A stretch of 64,000 bases of DNA from CAIMUX01 sp964473865 (GTDB lineage: Bacteria > Eisenbacteria > RBG-16-71-46 > CAIMUX01), in the NCBI GenBank assembly GCA_964473865.1, contig CAYYQN010000019.1, positions 1 to 64,000 on the forward strand, in the 5' to 3' direction. Numbering within the stretch: the first letter of the stretch is position 1; each line of letters starts with the position of its first letter. A program made the position numbers and the translations under genes. The notes under the pieces are model-generated. The model saw only the letters and a list, made by a program, of their open reading frames with translations. It was not told where the DNA came from and made no database searches. Of this stretch, positions 1 through 8,550 are shown piece after piece.

Positions 1-2485
1 GGGCTAGCCTCGCGTCGTAGCTCAGCCGAAGGCTCAGGTCCCAGATGCTCGGCGTGCGTCCGGCGGAACCTCGCTCGCGCAGGTGGATGAGCCAGGCCGG
101 ATCCGGATTCGGGTTCGTGCCGAGTTCGTCCAGGGGGGTCCCGCTCTGCCAGATCCCGGTCGCGCCGAGCGTCAGGTCCGAACCCAGTCGATAGCTTCCC
201 GCGAGCTTGAAGACGTGGGTGCGGTCCCCGGGCAACAGGCCCGTCCCGTTGTTGAGCTCGGTCGCGCTGTCGTACAGGCCGGTCGCGTTCACGTCCTGGT
301 TCCCCAGGAGGGTGTCGAACAGGCCTTCGTAGTTGCCGTGAAGCCGGGACAGCACGTAGTGAGCCAGGACACTCAGCCTGTCGCCCATCTCCTGTTGGTA
401 GCTGAGCTCGAGGGCGCTGTACTGGCGCTTCATGGGAGGCAAGCTGCTCAGGTCCGTCCGTCCGGGGTTCCCGAGGAAGCAACCTTCCGGGGTGCAGGAG
501 TCCTCGATCCCCTGGCGCAGGGTGCGATAGACGCCCCGGGCGCCGACCTTCGCCTTCGCCCCGGCCTCCCGTTCGTAGCCGAGGGTGAACTCGTCGAAGT
601 ACTGGCCCTCCAGGTCCCGTTTCGCCTGGATCCAGCTTTCGCTCCAGTCCCGTTCGCCCTCTCCGCCGCTCGGATCGAGGCGCGGGTCGTGGTCGTAGTA
701 TACGAACGCAAACCCGTTCCCGGGGGCGCCGTTGTAGTACCACGACAGGCCGGCGGTATCCAGCTCCTGATGGAATCTCCCGAACGATCCGTACACCTTC
801 TGGCTGCCCAGGCGGCCCGGCTGATAGGTGAAGCCGGCCCGGGGTTGCCACCCGTCCGGAATCGTCTGCACGACCTCCCGCGCGGACGAGACGAAGTACT
901 GCCCGTCCCACCGGAGGCCGGCATTGACGCGCAGGCGCTCCGTCACCCGCCAGGAATCTTGCACGAACGCCGACGGCACCCGGTTGTTCACCTTCCCGTT
1001 GAACCGGAAGTCGGTCATGCGGTAGGCGCTGTCCGCCCGCAACGCGACATTCAGCGCGGTCCAGACGAGATCCAGCCCGTTGTCCTTGTACTCCACCCCG
1101 GCCTTGAGTTCGTGGTCGCCGGTGAACCAGGTACCGTGGACTTTCGCGAGGGTCACGGTGTTCTTCATGTCCCACGCGTGGACGGCCGCGCCGCCGGACA
1201 CGACCCCCGTGGTCTCGTCTACGAAGTACTTCTCCGTTCGCCCGACCTCGGTTTCGGGGGACCCTTTGTCCCGGCGCGTGGCGAGGGAGACGGAGGCCTG
1301 GAGGAGCACGTTTTCGCGCACGTGGTGCCGTCCGTCCAGCATGAGGTTGAGGCTGCCCCCGCTCGCCTCGAAGAGGAACGGATCGACGTTGGCGGGCGGG
1401 ACGGTGGGTACACCACCCCAGCCCAACCCGCCACCGACCTCCCGCCTCTTCGACGGGTCCCCGATCGCGCTCAGCACGAGGTCGGTCTTCTCGTTGGCCC
1501 GCCACGTCAGCTTACCCGCGAAGCTGTGCGTGGTGTTCCAGTCCTCGTAGTACCCGAAGCCCGGGATCTCCACGTCCTCCTGCTGTCGGGTGGGGTTGTA
1601 GGCGGCGTAGTACCAGAGTCGATCCATCCGGATCGGCCCGCCCACGTCAAACCCCACGTCGTAGCGGGCGAAGTCTCCCGTCTTCGCGGCGTCCGGCAGG
1701 CTGCGGGGAGTTGCCGAAAACGTGTTGTTCGTGAAGAACCCGAAGACCTGGCCGGAAACCTTGTTGCTGCCCGAGTAGGTCACCACGTTGACCGTGCCAC
1801 CGAGGGAACTCCGGTACTCGGCCTCGTAACCACCCGTCTTGACCTGCACCTCCTCCACGAAGTTGTACGGCAGGGTGGTGCCGACCTTCCCCCGGTAGGT
1901 GTCGCTCACGTCGATGCCGTCGACGAAGTATCGGTTCTCCAGGCCCGTCGATCCGGCGAAGTTCGCCGGGTCGCCCAGGTAGCTCTGGTTCACCTGCGGG
2001 AGAATCGTGGTCACGCTCAGGTAGTTGCGGTCGATCGGCAGCGGTGCGTAGTCCGAGGCCGCGAGATTGGCGCCCATCACGGTCGAGGCGGGATCGACCA
2101 TCGGGGGGCGACCCCGGACGACTACCTCCTCCTGGGGCAAGACCGCCGCTTGCATCTGCACGGTCCCGATCGTCGTGGTCTGGCCGAGCCGGACGCGCAC
2201 GTCCCCGATAGCCTGCTCCTTGTACGCCACGTGCGAGATGTTGACCGAGTATTCCCCGACCGGGAGCGCCATGACGACGAACCGCCCATCGCGGTTCGTC
2301 AGCGCGCCCCGTGTGCCCTGCAGTGAGGGTCCGGTCAGGGCGACGGCGGCATAGGCCACCGGCTTGCCCTGTGCGTCCACCACCCGCCCCTCGAACTGAC
2401 CCGTCGTCTCCTGGCCGAAGGCGGGGAGAACCAAAGCCGAGATCCTGACGACGCTCGCGGCGAGCAGAAGGAGTGCCTTGCGCAT
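1..2485 (-). CDS. TonB-dependent receptor with N-terminal carboxypeptidase-regulatory-like domain (3' end off window)
   Basis: Outer-membrane receptor that would import a substrate using TonB/ExbBD energy; the substrate is unknown. The minus frame is open from ATG 2485 to the left window edge (828 codons, no stop seen), so the C-terminus is missing. The protein starts MRKALLLLAASVV with a signal peptide of about 24 residues ending in AFGQ. A CarboxypepD_reg-like beta-sandwich follows (about 25-110, with GRVVDAQGKPVAYAAV and NRDGRFVV). Next is the plug (about 120-240, with RNYLSV, RYFVDGID and GTVNVVTYSGSN), then barrel strands rich in aromatic residues. A GAGGAGGG ribosome site sits just before the ATG. 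Such receptors are typical of FCB bacteria and relatives. No SusD-like partner is visible on this side. Family assignment is firm; the ligand cannot be told. Confidence 0.9.
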   Translation of the reverse strand, partial: MRKALLLLAASVVRISALVLPAFGQETTGQFEGRVVDAQGKPVAYAAVALTGPSLQGTRGALTNRDGRFVVMALPVGEYSVNISHVAYKEQAIGDVRVRLGQTTTIGTVQMQAAVLPQEEVVVRGRPPMVDPASTVMGANLAASDYAPLPIDRNYLSVTTILPQVNQSYLGDPANFAGSTGLENRYFVDGIDVSDTYRGKVGTTLPYNFVEEVQVKTGGYEAEYRSSLGGTVNVVTYSGSNKVSGQVFGFFTNNTFSATPRSLPDAAKTGDFARYDVGFDVGGPIRMDRLWYYAAYNPTRQQEDVEIPGFGYYEDWNTTHSFAGKLTWRANEKTDLVLSAIGDPSKRREVGGGLGWGGVPTVPPANVDPFLFEASGGSLNLMLDGRHHVRENVLLQASVSLATRRDKGSPETEVGRTEKYFVDETTGVVSGGAAVHAWDMKNTVTLAKVHGTWFTGDHELKAGVEYKDNGLDLVWTALNVALRADSAYRMTDFRFNGKVNNRVPSAFVQDSWRVTERLRVNAGLRWDGQYFVSSAREVVQTIPDGWQPRAGFTYQPGRLGSQKVYGSFGRFHQELDTAGLSWYYNGAPGNGFAFVYYDHDPRLDPSGGEGERDWSESWIQAKRDLEGQYFDEFTLGYEREAGAKAKVGARGVYRTLRQGIEDSCTPEGCFLGNPGRTDLSSLPPMKRQYSALELSYQQEMGDRLSVLAHYVLSRLHGNYEGLFDTLLGNQDVNATGLYDSATELNNGTGLLPGDRTHVFKLAGSYRLGSDLTLGATGIWQSGTPLDELGTNPNPDPAWLIHLRERGSAGRTPSIWDLSLRLSYDARLA

Positions 2486-3028
2486 GGAACCCTCCTCGGT
2501 TGTGTCCGACGGAGTCCGATTCTGGTCCGACCTTGCGGGCGTTTGGTGGCGCGGCTTGAGTTGTTCGCGTCAACGCCCGTCACATCGGTGGAAACTCGCG
2601 ACCGATCGCGGGGAAGGGAACTGGCCGGAATCGAGCCCGTCTCGGCGCGAGCTCCATCAGCGTCGGGCGGAGAATGCACCGGAACAGGTTGTATGACAAG
2701 GGAATTCTTGCCGGCGATGCCAATCGAGGGTCCTGGTCGAGGGCCCCAGCTGCGAGGCGGATTTCCCAGGAGGCAAGCGCGCGAAGGTGATCCGTGGTCT
2801 CCCGCTCCGTGGCGCTTCGGTGCGATAGACCTGACGGCGAGGGCGCAGCGGAGGCTCTCCCGTAGCGGGGCTCCTTCGTCGATGGTAGCCTCGCCTGTGC
2901 TGGGGCCTGCCCAAGGACCGAACGGAGGGCCGGGACCGGATGCCGGGCCGGAGGTTCGGTCACGACCGGATTGTCGAGAGAAACGGCCGTGCTGACCACG
3001 GCCGCCAACGGGACCCGAGGAGGACATC
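2486..3028. other. Divergent intergenic region with leader hairpin
   Basis: About 540 bases separate the TonB receptor from the methyltransferase. I see no credible gene; the short reading frames here have no recognisable product. It must hold the two divergent promoters, but I cannot place convincing -35/-10 boxes. The one clear structure is a perfect 8-bp inverted repeat, CGGCCGTG (2984-2991) and CACGGCCG (2997-3004), with a 5-nt loop. It lies 24 nt before the methyltransferase ATG, so it would be in that gene's leader RNA. Confidence 0.5.
2984..3004 (+). repeat. Leader hairpin before the O-methyltransferase
   Basis: CGGCCGTG and CACGGCCG form a perfect 8-bp stem with loop CTGAC. It ends 24 nt before the start codon and upstream of the GAGGAGG site, without a T-run. 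It could be a 5'-UTR structure or an operator. Confidence 0.4.
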
Positions 3029-3670
3029 ATGCCGGATCCCATTCCCTATGAGATATCGCGAGCGCTGGAGTATATCGAGTCGCTGCAGCGGTCCGTGGAA
3101 CGGTTGGCGGTAGAGGACCTTCCCGGGGAGAACGTCCGTATCCAGCCGACGATCGGCGGGACCGCTGCGGGATTGATCGACCTCTTGGTGCGCTCCGGAA
3201 GGATCGGCCGGATCCTCGAGATCGGTACATCGCTCGGCTACGTGGCTTGCGTACTGGGGCGCGCCGCGAGACCTCACGGAGGGAAGGTCTGGACGCTCGA
3301 GGTGGACGAGCGGATCGGATGGGTTGCCCGCGAGAACATCGCGGCGGCCGGACTCGCCGACACGGTCGAAGTGCTGGTCGCGGATGCTCGTACCGCGGTG
3401 CGGGAGCTGCCCGGCCGTTTTGGACTCATCCTTCAGGATGGGAACAAGAACGACTATGTGCCAATGCTGGACCGGCTGGTCGAGCTGCTCGAGCCGGGCG
3501 GCATCCTGGTCTCGGACGACACGCTGTTCCCGGTGATGAGCCTCCCCGTGAGCGCGATAGAATGGGGACGAGCCATGGACCAATACAACCAGGCCCTGCG
3601 GGATCGCGCGGACCTGCGCACGATCTGGCTGCCGATCGGGGACGGCGTTGCGGTCAGCGTCAAGGCTTGA
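3029..3670 (+). CDS. O-methyltransferase (family 3, SAM-dependent)
   Basis: Predicted cytoplasmic SAM-dependent O-methyltransferase of the caffeoyl-CoA OMT / COG4122 type, 213 residues, which is the usual length. Visible motifs: SAM-binding ILEIGTSLGYVA (about 62-73), the acidic loop VWTLEVDERI (about 90-99), DGNKNDY (about 136-142) and LEPGGILVSDDTLF (about 153-166). The metal-binding residues of this family fall in the last two motifs. The ATG follows a GAGGAGG site. The next gene is 78 nt downstream on the same strand but is functionally unrelated. The acceptor substrate (catechol, CoA ester or other) cannot be predicted. Confidence 0.88.
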   Translation: MPDPIPYEISRALEYIESLQRSVERLAVEDLPGENVRIQPTIGGTAAGLIDLLVRSGRIGRILEIGTSLGYVACVLGRAARPHGGKVWTLEVDERIGWVARENIAAAGLADTVEVLVADARTAVRELPGRFGLILQDGNKNDYVPMLDRLVELLEPGGILVSDDTLFPVMSLPVSAIEWGRAMDQYNQALRDRADLRTIWLPIGDGVAVSVKA

Positions 3671-3748
3671 GCGAACCGCAACCCCGACGGTCACTCGCGG
3701 CACCGGGCGCGCGAAATGTCCTCTCGGTACCAACGAAGGCCGGTGACG

Positions 3749-6631
3749 ATGCCGACCAACTTCACACCCGGCCAACGCTGGATCAGCGAGAGTGAACCCG
3801 AACTCGGTCTCGGCCTGGTGCAAGGCGTCACGGCGCGTACCGTCACGATCTCGTTTGGGGCCAGCACGGAGACCCGCGAGTATGCCCGAGATGTCGCGCC
3901 GCTCTGGCGGGTGCGCTACCGAGCGGGAGACCGGGTCAAGAGCCGGACCGGCGAGTTTCGGACGGTGCGGTCGGTCACGGAGCGCGACGGTCTGCTCTTC
4001 TACGGGGGCGACGGTCCGGAGTGGTGTGAGACGGAGCTCGACGACGCGATCAGCTTCACCCAGTGCGACGAACGTCTGCGGGCCGGTCTTCTGGATCCGA
4101 TGGCGACGTTCGAGCTTCGCCGAAGGGCGCTGGAGCATCGGTACCACTGCCGCCGTTCCCGCCTGCGCGGCCTGTTGGGGGGGCGCATCGATCTCATTGG
4201 ACATCAGCTCTATGTCGCCACCGAGGTGGCCGAACGGCTGGCGCCGCGCGTGCTCCTGGCCGACGAAGTCGGCCTGGGCAAGACGATCGAGGCCTGTCTG
4301 ATCCTGCACCGGCTGATCCTGACCGGTCGCGCGCGCCGCGTCCTGATCCTGGTTCCGGACTCGCTGGTGCATCAGTGGTTCGTCGAGCTTCTGCGTCGCT
4401 TCAATCTCTGGTTTCACATCTTCGACGAGGCCCGCTGCGAGGCGGTCGAGGCCGCCAGCCCCCAGGCCAACCCCTTCCTCGACGATCAGCTTGTGCTGGG
4501 AAGCGTGAGCCTGTTCTCGGGCGTTTCGCGGCGGCTCAGCCAGGCCACGGCCGCAGGCTGGGACGTGCTGGTCGTGGACGAGGCGCATCACCTCGGCTGG
4601 TCGCCGGCGGCCGCGAGTCCGGAGTATGCGATTGTGGAGACGCTGAGCCGGGCGGCTCCCGGCCTGCTGCTCTTGACCGCGACGCCGGAACAGCTCGGGC
4701 TGGCGGGCCACTTCGCGCGCCTGCGCCTGCTGGACCCCGACCGGTTCTACGACCTGGGCGAGTTCACGCGAGAATCCGAGGGCTACGCCGAGGTCGCCCG
4801 CCTCGCCGATCAGCTCCTGGCCGGGCGTACCCTGACCCCGCCGGACGTCGCGATGCTGGCCCGGATCCTGGCCCAACCCGAGGCGGAGATCCGGTCCCGC
4901 GCGGAGCGCCTCGGGCAAGGCGAGCCCGGGATCCGGGAGGAGTGGCTGGACGCCCTGCTCGATCGTCACGGAACGGGGCGGGTGATGTTCCGGAATACCC
5001 GCGCCACCGTGGCCGGATTTCCCGCGCAGGTCGCCCACGTCTGCCCGTTGCCGGTTGGGGCCGATTCCCGCGGGGAGAGGGAAGCCCTGGCCCGGGAGCT
5101 GGCGGCGGACGCAGCGACCGAAGCAGGAGCGGATGCGGGGGCGGAGGGGACGGCGGCGGCCTTTCCGCCCGACTTCACTCGCGATGCGCGGATCGAGTGG
5201 CTGGTCGATCTGCTCGGGAAGCTCGATCCGCAGAAGGTGCTGCTGATCTGCCGGACTCCGGCGAAGGCGGCGGCGATCGATGAAGCCCTGCGCCGAAGGG
5301 TCAACATCAGGCAAGGGGTGTTCCACGAGGGGCTCTCGCTCGTGCAGCGAGATCGCAGCGCGGCGTGGTTTGCCGAGCCGGACGGAGCGCGCCTGCTGAT
5401 CTGCTCGGAAATCGGCAGCGAGGGCCGCAACTTCCAGTTCGCTCATCATCTCGTCCTTTTCGATCTGCCGCTCGACCCCGAGCTTCTGGAGCAGCGAATC
5501 GGGCGGCTGAATCGCATCGGGCAGACCTCGACGATCCACGTCCACGTGCCGTTTCTGACGCGTAGCGCCCTGGAAGTGCCGGCGCGCTGGTATCACGAAG
5601 GGTTGAACGCCTTCACGGACACCGTGCGCGGCGGCCGCGAGCTTCGGGAGAGATTCGGGGTCCGGGTGCTCGATCTCGCGGAGCGGTTCGCCCCGGCCGG
5701 GAAGGCGGGTCACGTTGCGCTCCGCCAACTCGTCGCCGAGACGCGCGCCGCCCGCCGGGAGCTGAACGAGCGCCTGGAGCGGGGTCGCGACCGGCTGTTG
5801 GAGCTCCATTCCTGGAGGCCGGAGGTCAGCGATCGGATGGTGCAGGCCATCCGGGCCACGGACGAGGACACCGTGCTCGACGACTTCATGATCTCCGTCT
5901 TCGAGCACTACTTCGTGGCGGTCGAGGAGATCGCGCCGCGGACCTACCAACTCGGCTCGGCCGGTGTGTTCACGGACTGCTTCCCGGGTCTGCCGGCCGA
6001 AGGGTTGACGGTGACGTGTGACCGCCGGCGCGCCCTCGCCCGCGAGGAGATCCAGCTGTTGACCTGGGATCATCCCCTGGTCACGGGTGCCCTCGAACTG
6101 CTGCTCGGGTCCGCGCACGGCAACAGCAGCTTCGCGAAGTGGCCCGATCCGCGGTCATCGGGGCTCTACCTCGAAGCCATTCACCTGCTCGAGTGCGTGG
6201 CCCCGCCGGCACTCCACCTGGACCGCTTCCTGCCGCCGACGCCGATCCGGGCGCTGGTCGATCAGGACGGGACAGAGGTGACAGACTCGTTGCCTCCCGA
6301 TCTCCTGGAGACCTATCTGCGACCCGGGACTCCCGGTTCCTGGTTCGCCCAGAGGGAGTTGCACGAGGCGCTGCTTCCCCGACTGATCGAGCGGACGACG
6401 GAGATCGCCCGCGGGCGGGCGTCGGGCCTGATCTCGGCCGCGCGCCGGGAGATGACCGCACAGCTCGAACACGAGATCGCGCGCCTGGAGGCCCTGCGTC
6501 GCGTCAACCGCACGGTTCGCGCCGAGGAGCTGGAACTGCTGGCGGAACGGAAAGTGGCGTTGGACCACCGCCTGGGCGATGCCCGGCTGCGTTTGGACTC
6601 GATCCGCCTGATCGAGCGCGGCCCGGGTTGA
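3749..6631 (+). CDS. rapA: RapA-like Swi2/Snf2 ATPase (RNA polymerase recycling)
   Basis: 960-residue SNF2-type ATPase, close in length to E. coli RapA (968). The start MPTNFTPGQRWISESEPELG matches the RapA N-terminus, so I chose ATG 3749 over the upstream in-frame ATG 3716. Motifs: Walker A DEVGLGKT (172-179), Walker B DEAH (277-280), motif III LLTATP, and motif VI QRIGRLNRIGQ (from 582). An extended C-terminal half follows, ending in a helical stretch (about 890-950). RapA binds core RNA polymerase and helps release it after transcription. Orthology is inferred from the N-terminal domain plus helicase motifs; a generic SNF2 helicase is the alternative. Confidence 0.88.
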   Translation: MPTNFTPGQRWISESEPELGLGLVQGVTARTVTISFGASTETREYARDVAPLWRVRYRAGDRVKSRTGEFRTVRSVTERDGLLFYGGDGPEWCETELDDAISFTQCDERLRAGLLDPMATFELRRRALEHRYHCRRSRLRGLLGGRIDLIGHQLYVATEVAERLAPRVLLADEVGLGKTIEACLILHRLILTGRARRVLILVPDSLVHQWFVELLRRFNLWFHIFDEARCEAVEAASPQANPFLDDQLVLGSVSLFSGVSRRLSQATAAGWDVLVVDEAHHLGWSPAAASPEYAIVETLSRAAPGLLLLTATPEQLGLAGHFARLRLLDPDRFYDLGEFTRESEGYAEVARLADQLLAGRTLTPPDVAMLARILAQPEAEIRSRAERLGQGEPGIREEWLDALLDRHGTGRVMFRNTRATVAGFPAQVAHVCPLPVGADSRGEREALARELAADAATEAGADAGAEGTAAAFPPDFTRDARIEWLVDLLGKLDPQKVLLICRTPAKAAAIDEALRRRVNIRQGVFHEGLSLVQRDRSAAWFAEPDGARLLICSEIGSEGRNFQFAHHLVLFDLPLDPELLEQRIGRLNRIGQTSTIHVHVPFLTRSALEVPARWYHEGLNAFTDTVRGGRELRERFGVRVLDLAERFAPAGKAGHVALRQLVAETRAARRELNERLERGRDRLLELHSWRPEVSDRMVQAIRATDEDTVLDDFMISVFEHYFVAVEEIAPRTYQLGSAGVFTDCFPGLPAEGLTVTCDRRRALAREEIQLLTWDHPLVTGALELLLGSAHGNSSFAKWPDPRSSGLYLEAIHLLECVAPPALHLDRFLPPTPIRALVDQDGTEVTDSLPPDLLETYLRPGTPGSWFAQRELHEALLPRLIERTTEIARGRASGLISAARREMTAQLEHEIARLEALRRVNRTVRAEELELLAERKVALDHRLGDARLRLDSIRLIERGPG

Positions 6632-6868
6632 TCGCGAAACGGGGCCCGCACCCGCGCCAGGCGACCGGCTCGCGGATCGCCTCTCCGGCGACCAGGAGAA
6701 ACCGGACGCCCTTCTCTGCCGCTTGAACCCTCGAAGGCGCAGGCGGACGCGTTCTGCGCGGTGCTCACGGGCAGATGTCGCAGGGCCTGCGCCGGCGGTC
6801 GCGACGACCTTGTGCGGGACGCGGCCATCCCCTACCATCGGCGCCACGGTGAATGGAAGGAGGTTTCC

Positions 6869-7726
6869 ATGCGCTGGCAGATGGGTCGCCGGAGCACGAA
6901 TGTGGAAGACCGCCGCGGCCTGGGCGGTCGTGGGGTCGCCGGGTTGGGCGGGGGCGCCATTCTCGTCGTGGCCCTGATCGCCCTCCTGACCGGGACGAAT
7001 CCGCTGGATATGCTGCAGCAGGTCACGCCGACCACCGAAATCGTGGATCCGTCGGTCTCGCCCCAGAGCTTCAGCCCGGCAGAGCAGGAGTTGGCGGATT
7101 TCTCCTCGGTCGTCCTGGCCGACACCGAAGACACCTGGAATGAGCTCTTCCGGCAGATGGGCCGGACCTACCGCGAGCCGGCTCTGGTGCTCTACAGCGG
7201 CGCGGTGCAGTCGGCCTGCGGCTTTGCCCAGTCTGCGGTGGGGCCGTTCTACTGCCCCGGAGACCAGAAGGTCTACCTGGACCTGTCCTTCTTCGAGGAC
7301 TTGCACGCGCGGGTGGGGGCGCCTGGCGACTTTGCCCAGGCCTATGTCATCGCCCACGAAGTCGGGCACCATGTGCAGAACCTGCTCGGCATCATGGATC
7401 AGGCGGATGCCCTGCGGCGGGGGATGGGCGGCGAAGAGGCGAACGAGGTTTCCGTGCGACTCGAGCTGCAGGCCGACTTTCTGGCCGGCGTCTGGGCGCA
7501 TCATGCGCAGCAGGCCAGGCAGATCCTCGAGGAAGGCGACCTGGAGGAAGCGCTGAACGCCGCGAGCCAGATCGGAGACGATCGGATTCAGATGGAGTCG
7601 CAGGGATACGTGGTGCCCGATGCGTTCACGCACGGCACTTCGGAGCAGAGGATGCGCTGGTTCCTGCGCGGGTATCAGACGGGCGACCTCACCCAAGGCG
7701 ACACGTTCGACGCATCCACCTTGTGA
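6869..7726 (+). CDS. ypfJ: YpfJ-like neutral zinc metallopeptidase, membrane-anchored
   Basis: 285 residues, the size of the YpfJ/KPN_02809 family. The N-terminus MRWQMGRRSTNVEDRRG is the family signature and is followed by one transmembrane segment (about 28-48, GGGAILVVALIALLTG). The peptidase domain faces outward and carries the zinc motif HEVGHH (163-168; HExxH at 163-167). The later ELQADFLAGVWAHH supplies the third metal ligand region. ATG 6869 has an AAGGAGG site 5 nt upstream; a longer frame beginning at 6761 lacks this support. The natural substrate of the family is unknown. The next gene (YidB-like) lies 146 nt downstream on the same strand. Confidence 0.9.
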   Translation: MRWQMGRRSTNVEDRRGLGGRGVAGLGGGAILVVALIALLTGTNPLDMLQQVTPTTEIVDPSVSPQSFSPAEQELADFSSVVLADTEDTWNELFRQMGRTYREPALVLYSGAVQSACGFAQSAVGPFYCPGDQKVYLDLSFFEDLHARVGAPGDFAQAYVIAHEVGHHVQNLLGIMDQADALRRGMGGEEANEVSVRLELQADFLAGVWAHHAQQARQILEEGDLEEALNAASQIGDDRIQMESQGYVVPDAFTHGTSEQRMRWFLRGYQTGDLTQGDTFDASTL

Positions 7727-7872
7727 GTTCTCCCGTAGTGGACCGGCAATGGTCGCTCGGCCGTGCGCGGTCGGGAGTCGTCGCGACGGGTGCTGCGGTG
7801 GCGAGGCGAGTGCGGGACTCGGAGGTTTCGGGTCTCGCCGCATGGCGTGGAGAACGCCGGAAGGAGCGGAGC

Positions 7873-8319
7873 ATGGGCATCTTTGACTCATTGGTGAGCC
7901 GTTTGACCGCGGGCAAGGAAGACCTGGCCGGCGCCCCCAAGAAGCTGGTGGAAGGCGCGCTCGAGATGATCGAGGAGCAGAAAGGCGGCTTGAAGACGAT
8001 GGTCGACAAGCTGAGCGCCTCGGGCATCGGCGAGCAGGTCAAGTCGTGGGTCAGCACGGGCAAGAACCTGCCGGTGACCCCCGAGGAGATCAAAGCCGCG
8101 CTGGGCTCGGACGAGGTTGAACGCCTCGCGCTCAAGACCAAGCTTTCGGTCGAAGAGGTCACGTCCCACCTGGCGGCATCCTTGCCGGCCATCATCGACA
8201 AGCTGACCCCGGACGGGAAGATCACCGCCGGCGGTCTGCTGGATCACGCGCAGGGCCTTCTCGGAAAGCTCGGGATCGGCAAGAAGGACGACGACGAGAA
8301 GGACAAGCCTCCGGCGTAG
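7873..8319 (+). CDS. yidB: YidB-like DUF937 protein
   Basis: 148-residue small helical cytoplasmic protein, slightly longer than E. coli YidB (132). The opening MGIFDSLVSRL, the core LPVTPEEIKAALGSDEVERL and LPAIIDKLTPDGKI match the YidB/DUF937 pattern. A charged tail (GKKDDDEKDKPPA) ends the protein. ATG 7873 follows GGAAGGAGCGG; the open frame extends further upstream but without a matching N-terminus. The function of the family is unresolved. The gene converges with norB across a large hairpin. Confidence 0.8.
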   Translation: MGIFDSLVSRLTAGKEDLAGAPKKLVEGALEMIEEQKGGLKTMVDKLSASGIGEQVKSWVSTGKNLPVTPEEIKAALGSDEVERLALKTKLSVEEVTSHLAASLPAIIDKLTPDGKITAGGLLDHAQGLLGKLGIGKKDDDEKDKPPA

Positions 8320-8453
8320 CCCTCGGATTCGGCGCGCCCGATCGATACGAGCCTCCGGGCGGATCGACACCCCCGGGCGAGTCGGGGCCTCTGCTCCCAG
8401 GGTGCGGTCGGACATGGGCACCCGACGCCGCGGAGCGCAAGGGTCTGGACGCG

Positions 8454-8492
8454 CCCGGGCCGCACCGGCGAGTCGTGCCGGCGCGGCCCGGG
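8454..8492. terminator. Long hairpin between convergent genes
   Basis: CCCGGGCCGC (8454-8463) pairs with GCGGCCCGGG (8483-8492). Inside it CCGGC (8465-8469) pairs with GCCGG (8477-8481), giving a 16-position stem with one mismatch and a 7-nt loop. It lies between the converging ends of yidB and norB, so it could terminate both. There is no T-run on either side, so intrinsic termination is uncertain. A second smaller palindrome (CCGCGGCTGCCGCGG) follows at about 8499-8513. Confidence 0.45.
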
Positions 8493-8550
8493 AGCATGCC
8501 GCGGCTGCCGCGGCCCGGGAAGGAAGGCTCGTCGGGCCCCGCCGTCCCGG

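Noticed and set aside
83..2326. Long plus-strand open frame opposite the TonB receptor
   Set aside because: Arg/Val/Pro-rich product with no family features; it mirrors the real minus-strand receptor, an artefact of high GC.
2960..6118. 1052-codon minus frame opposite rapA
   Set aside because: Overlaps the methyltransferase and rapA, which carry clear motifs; its composition is that of an antisense shadow.
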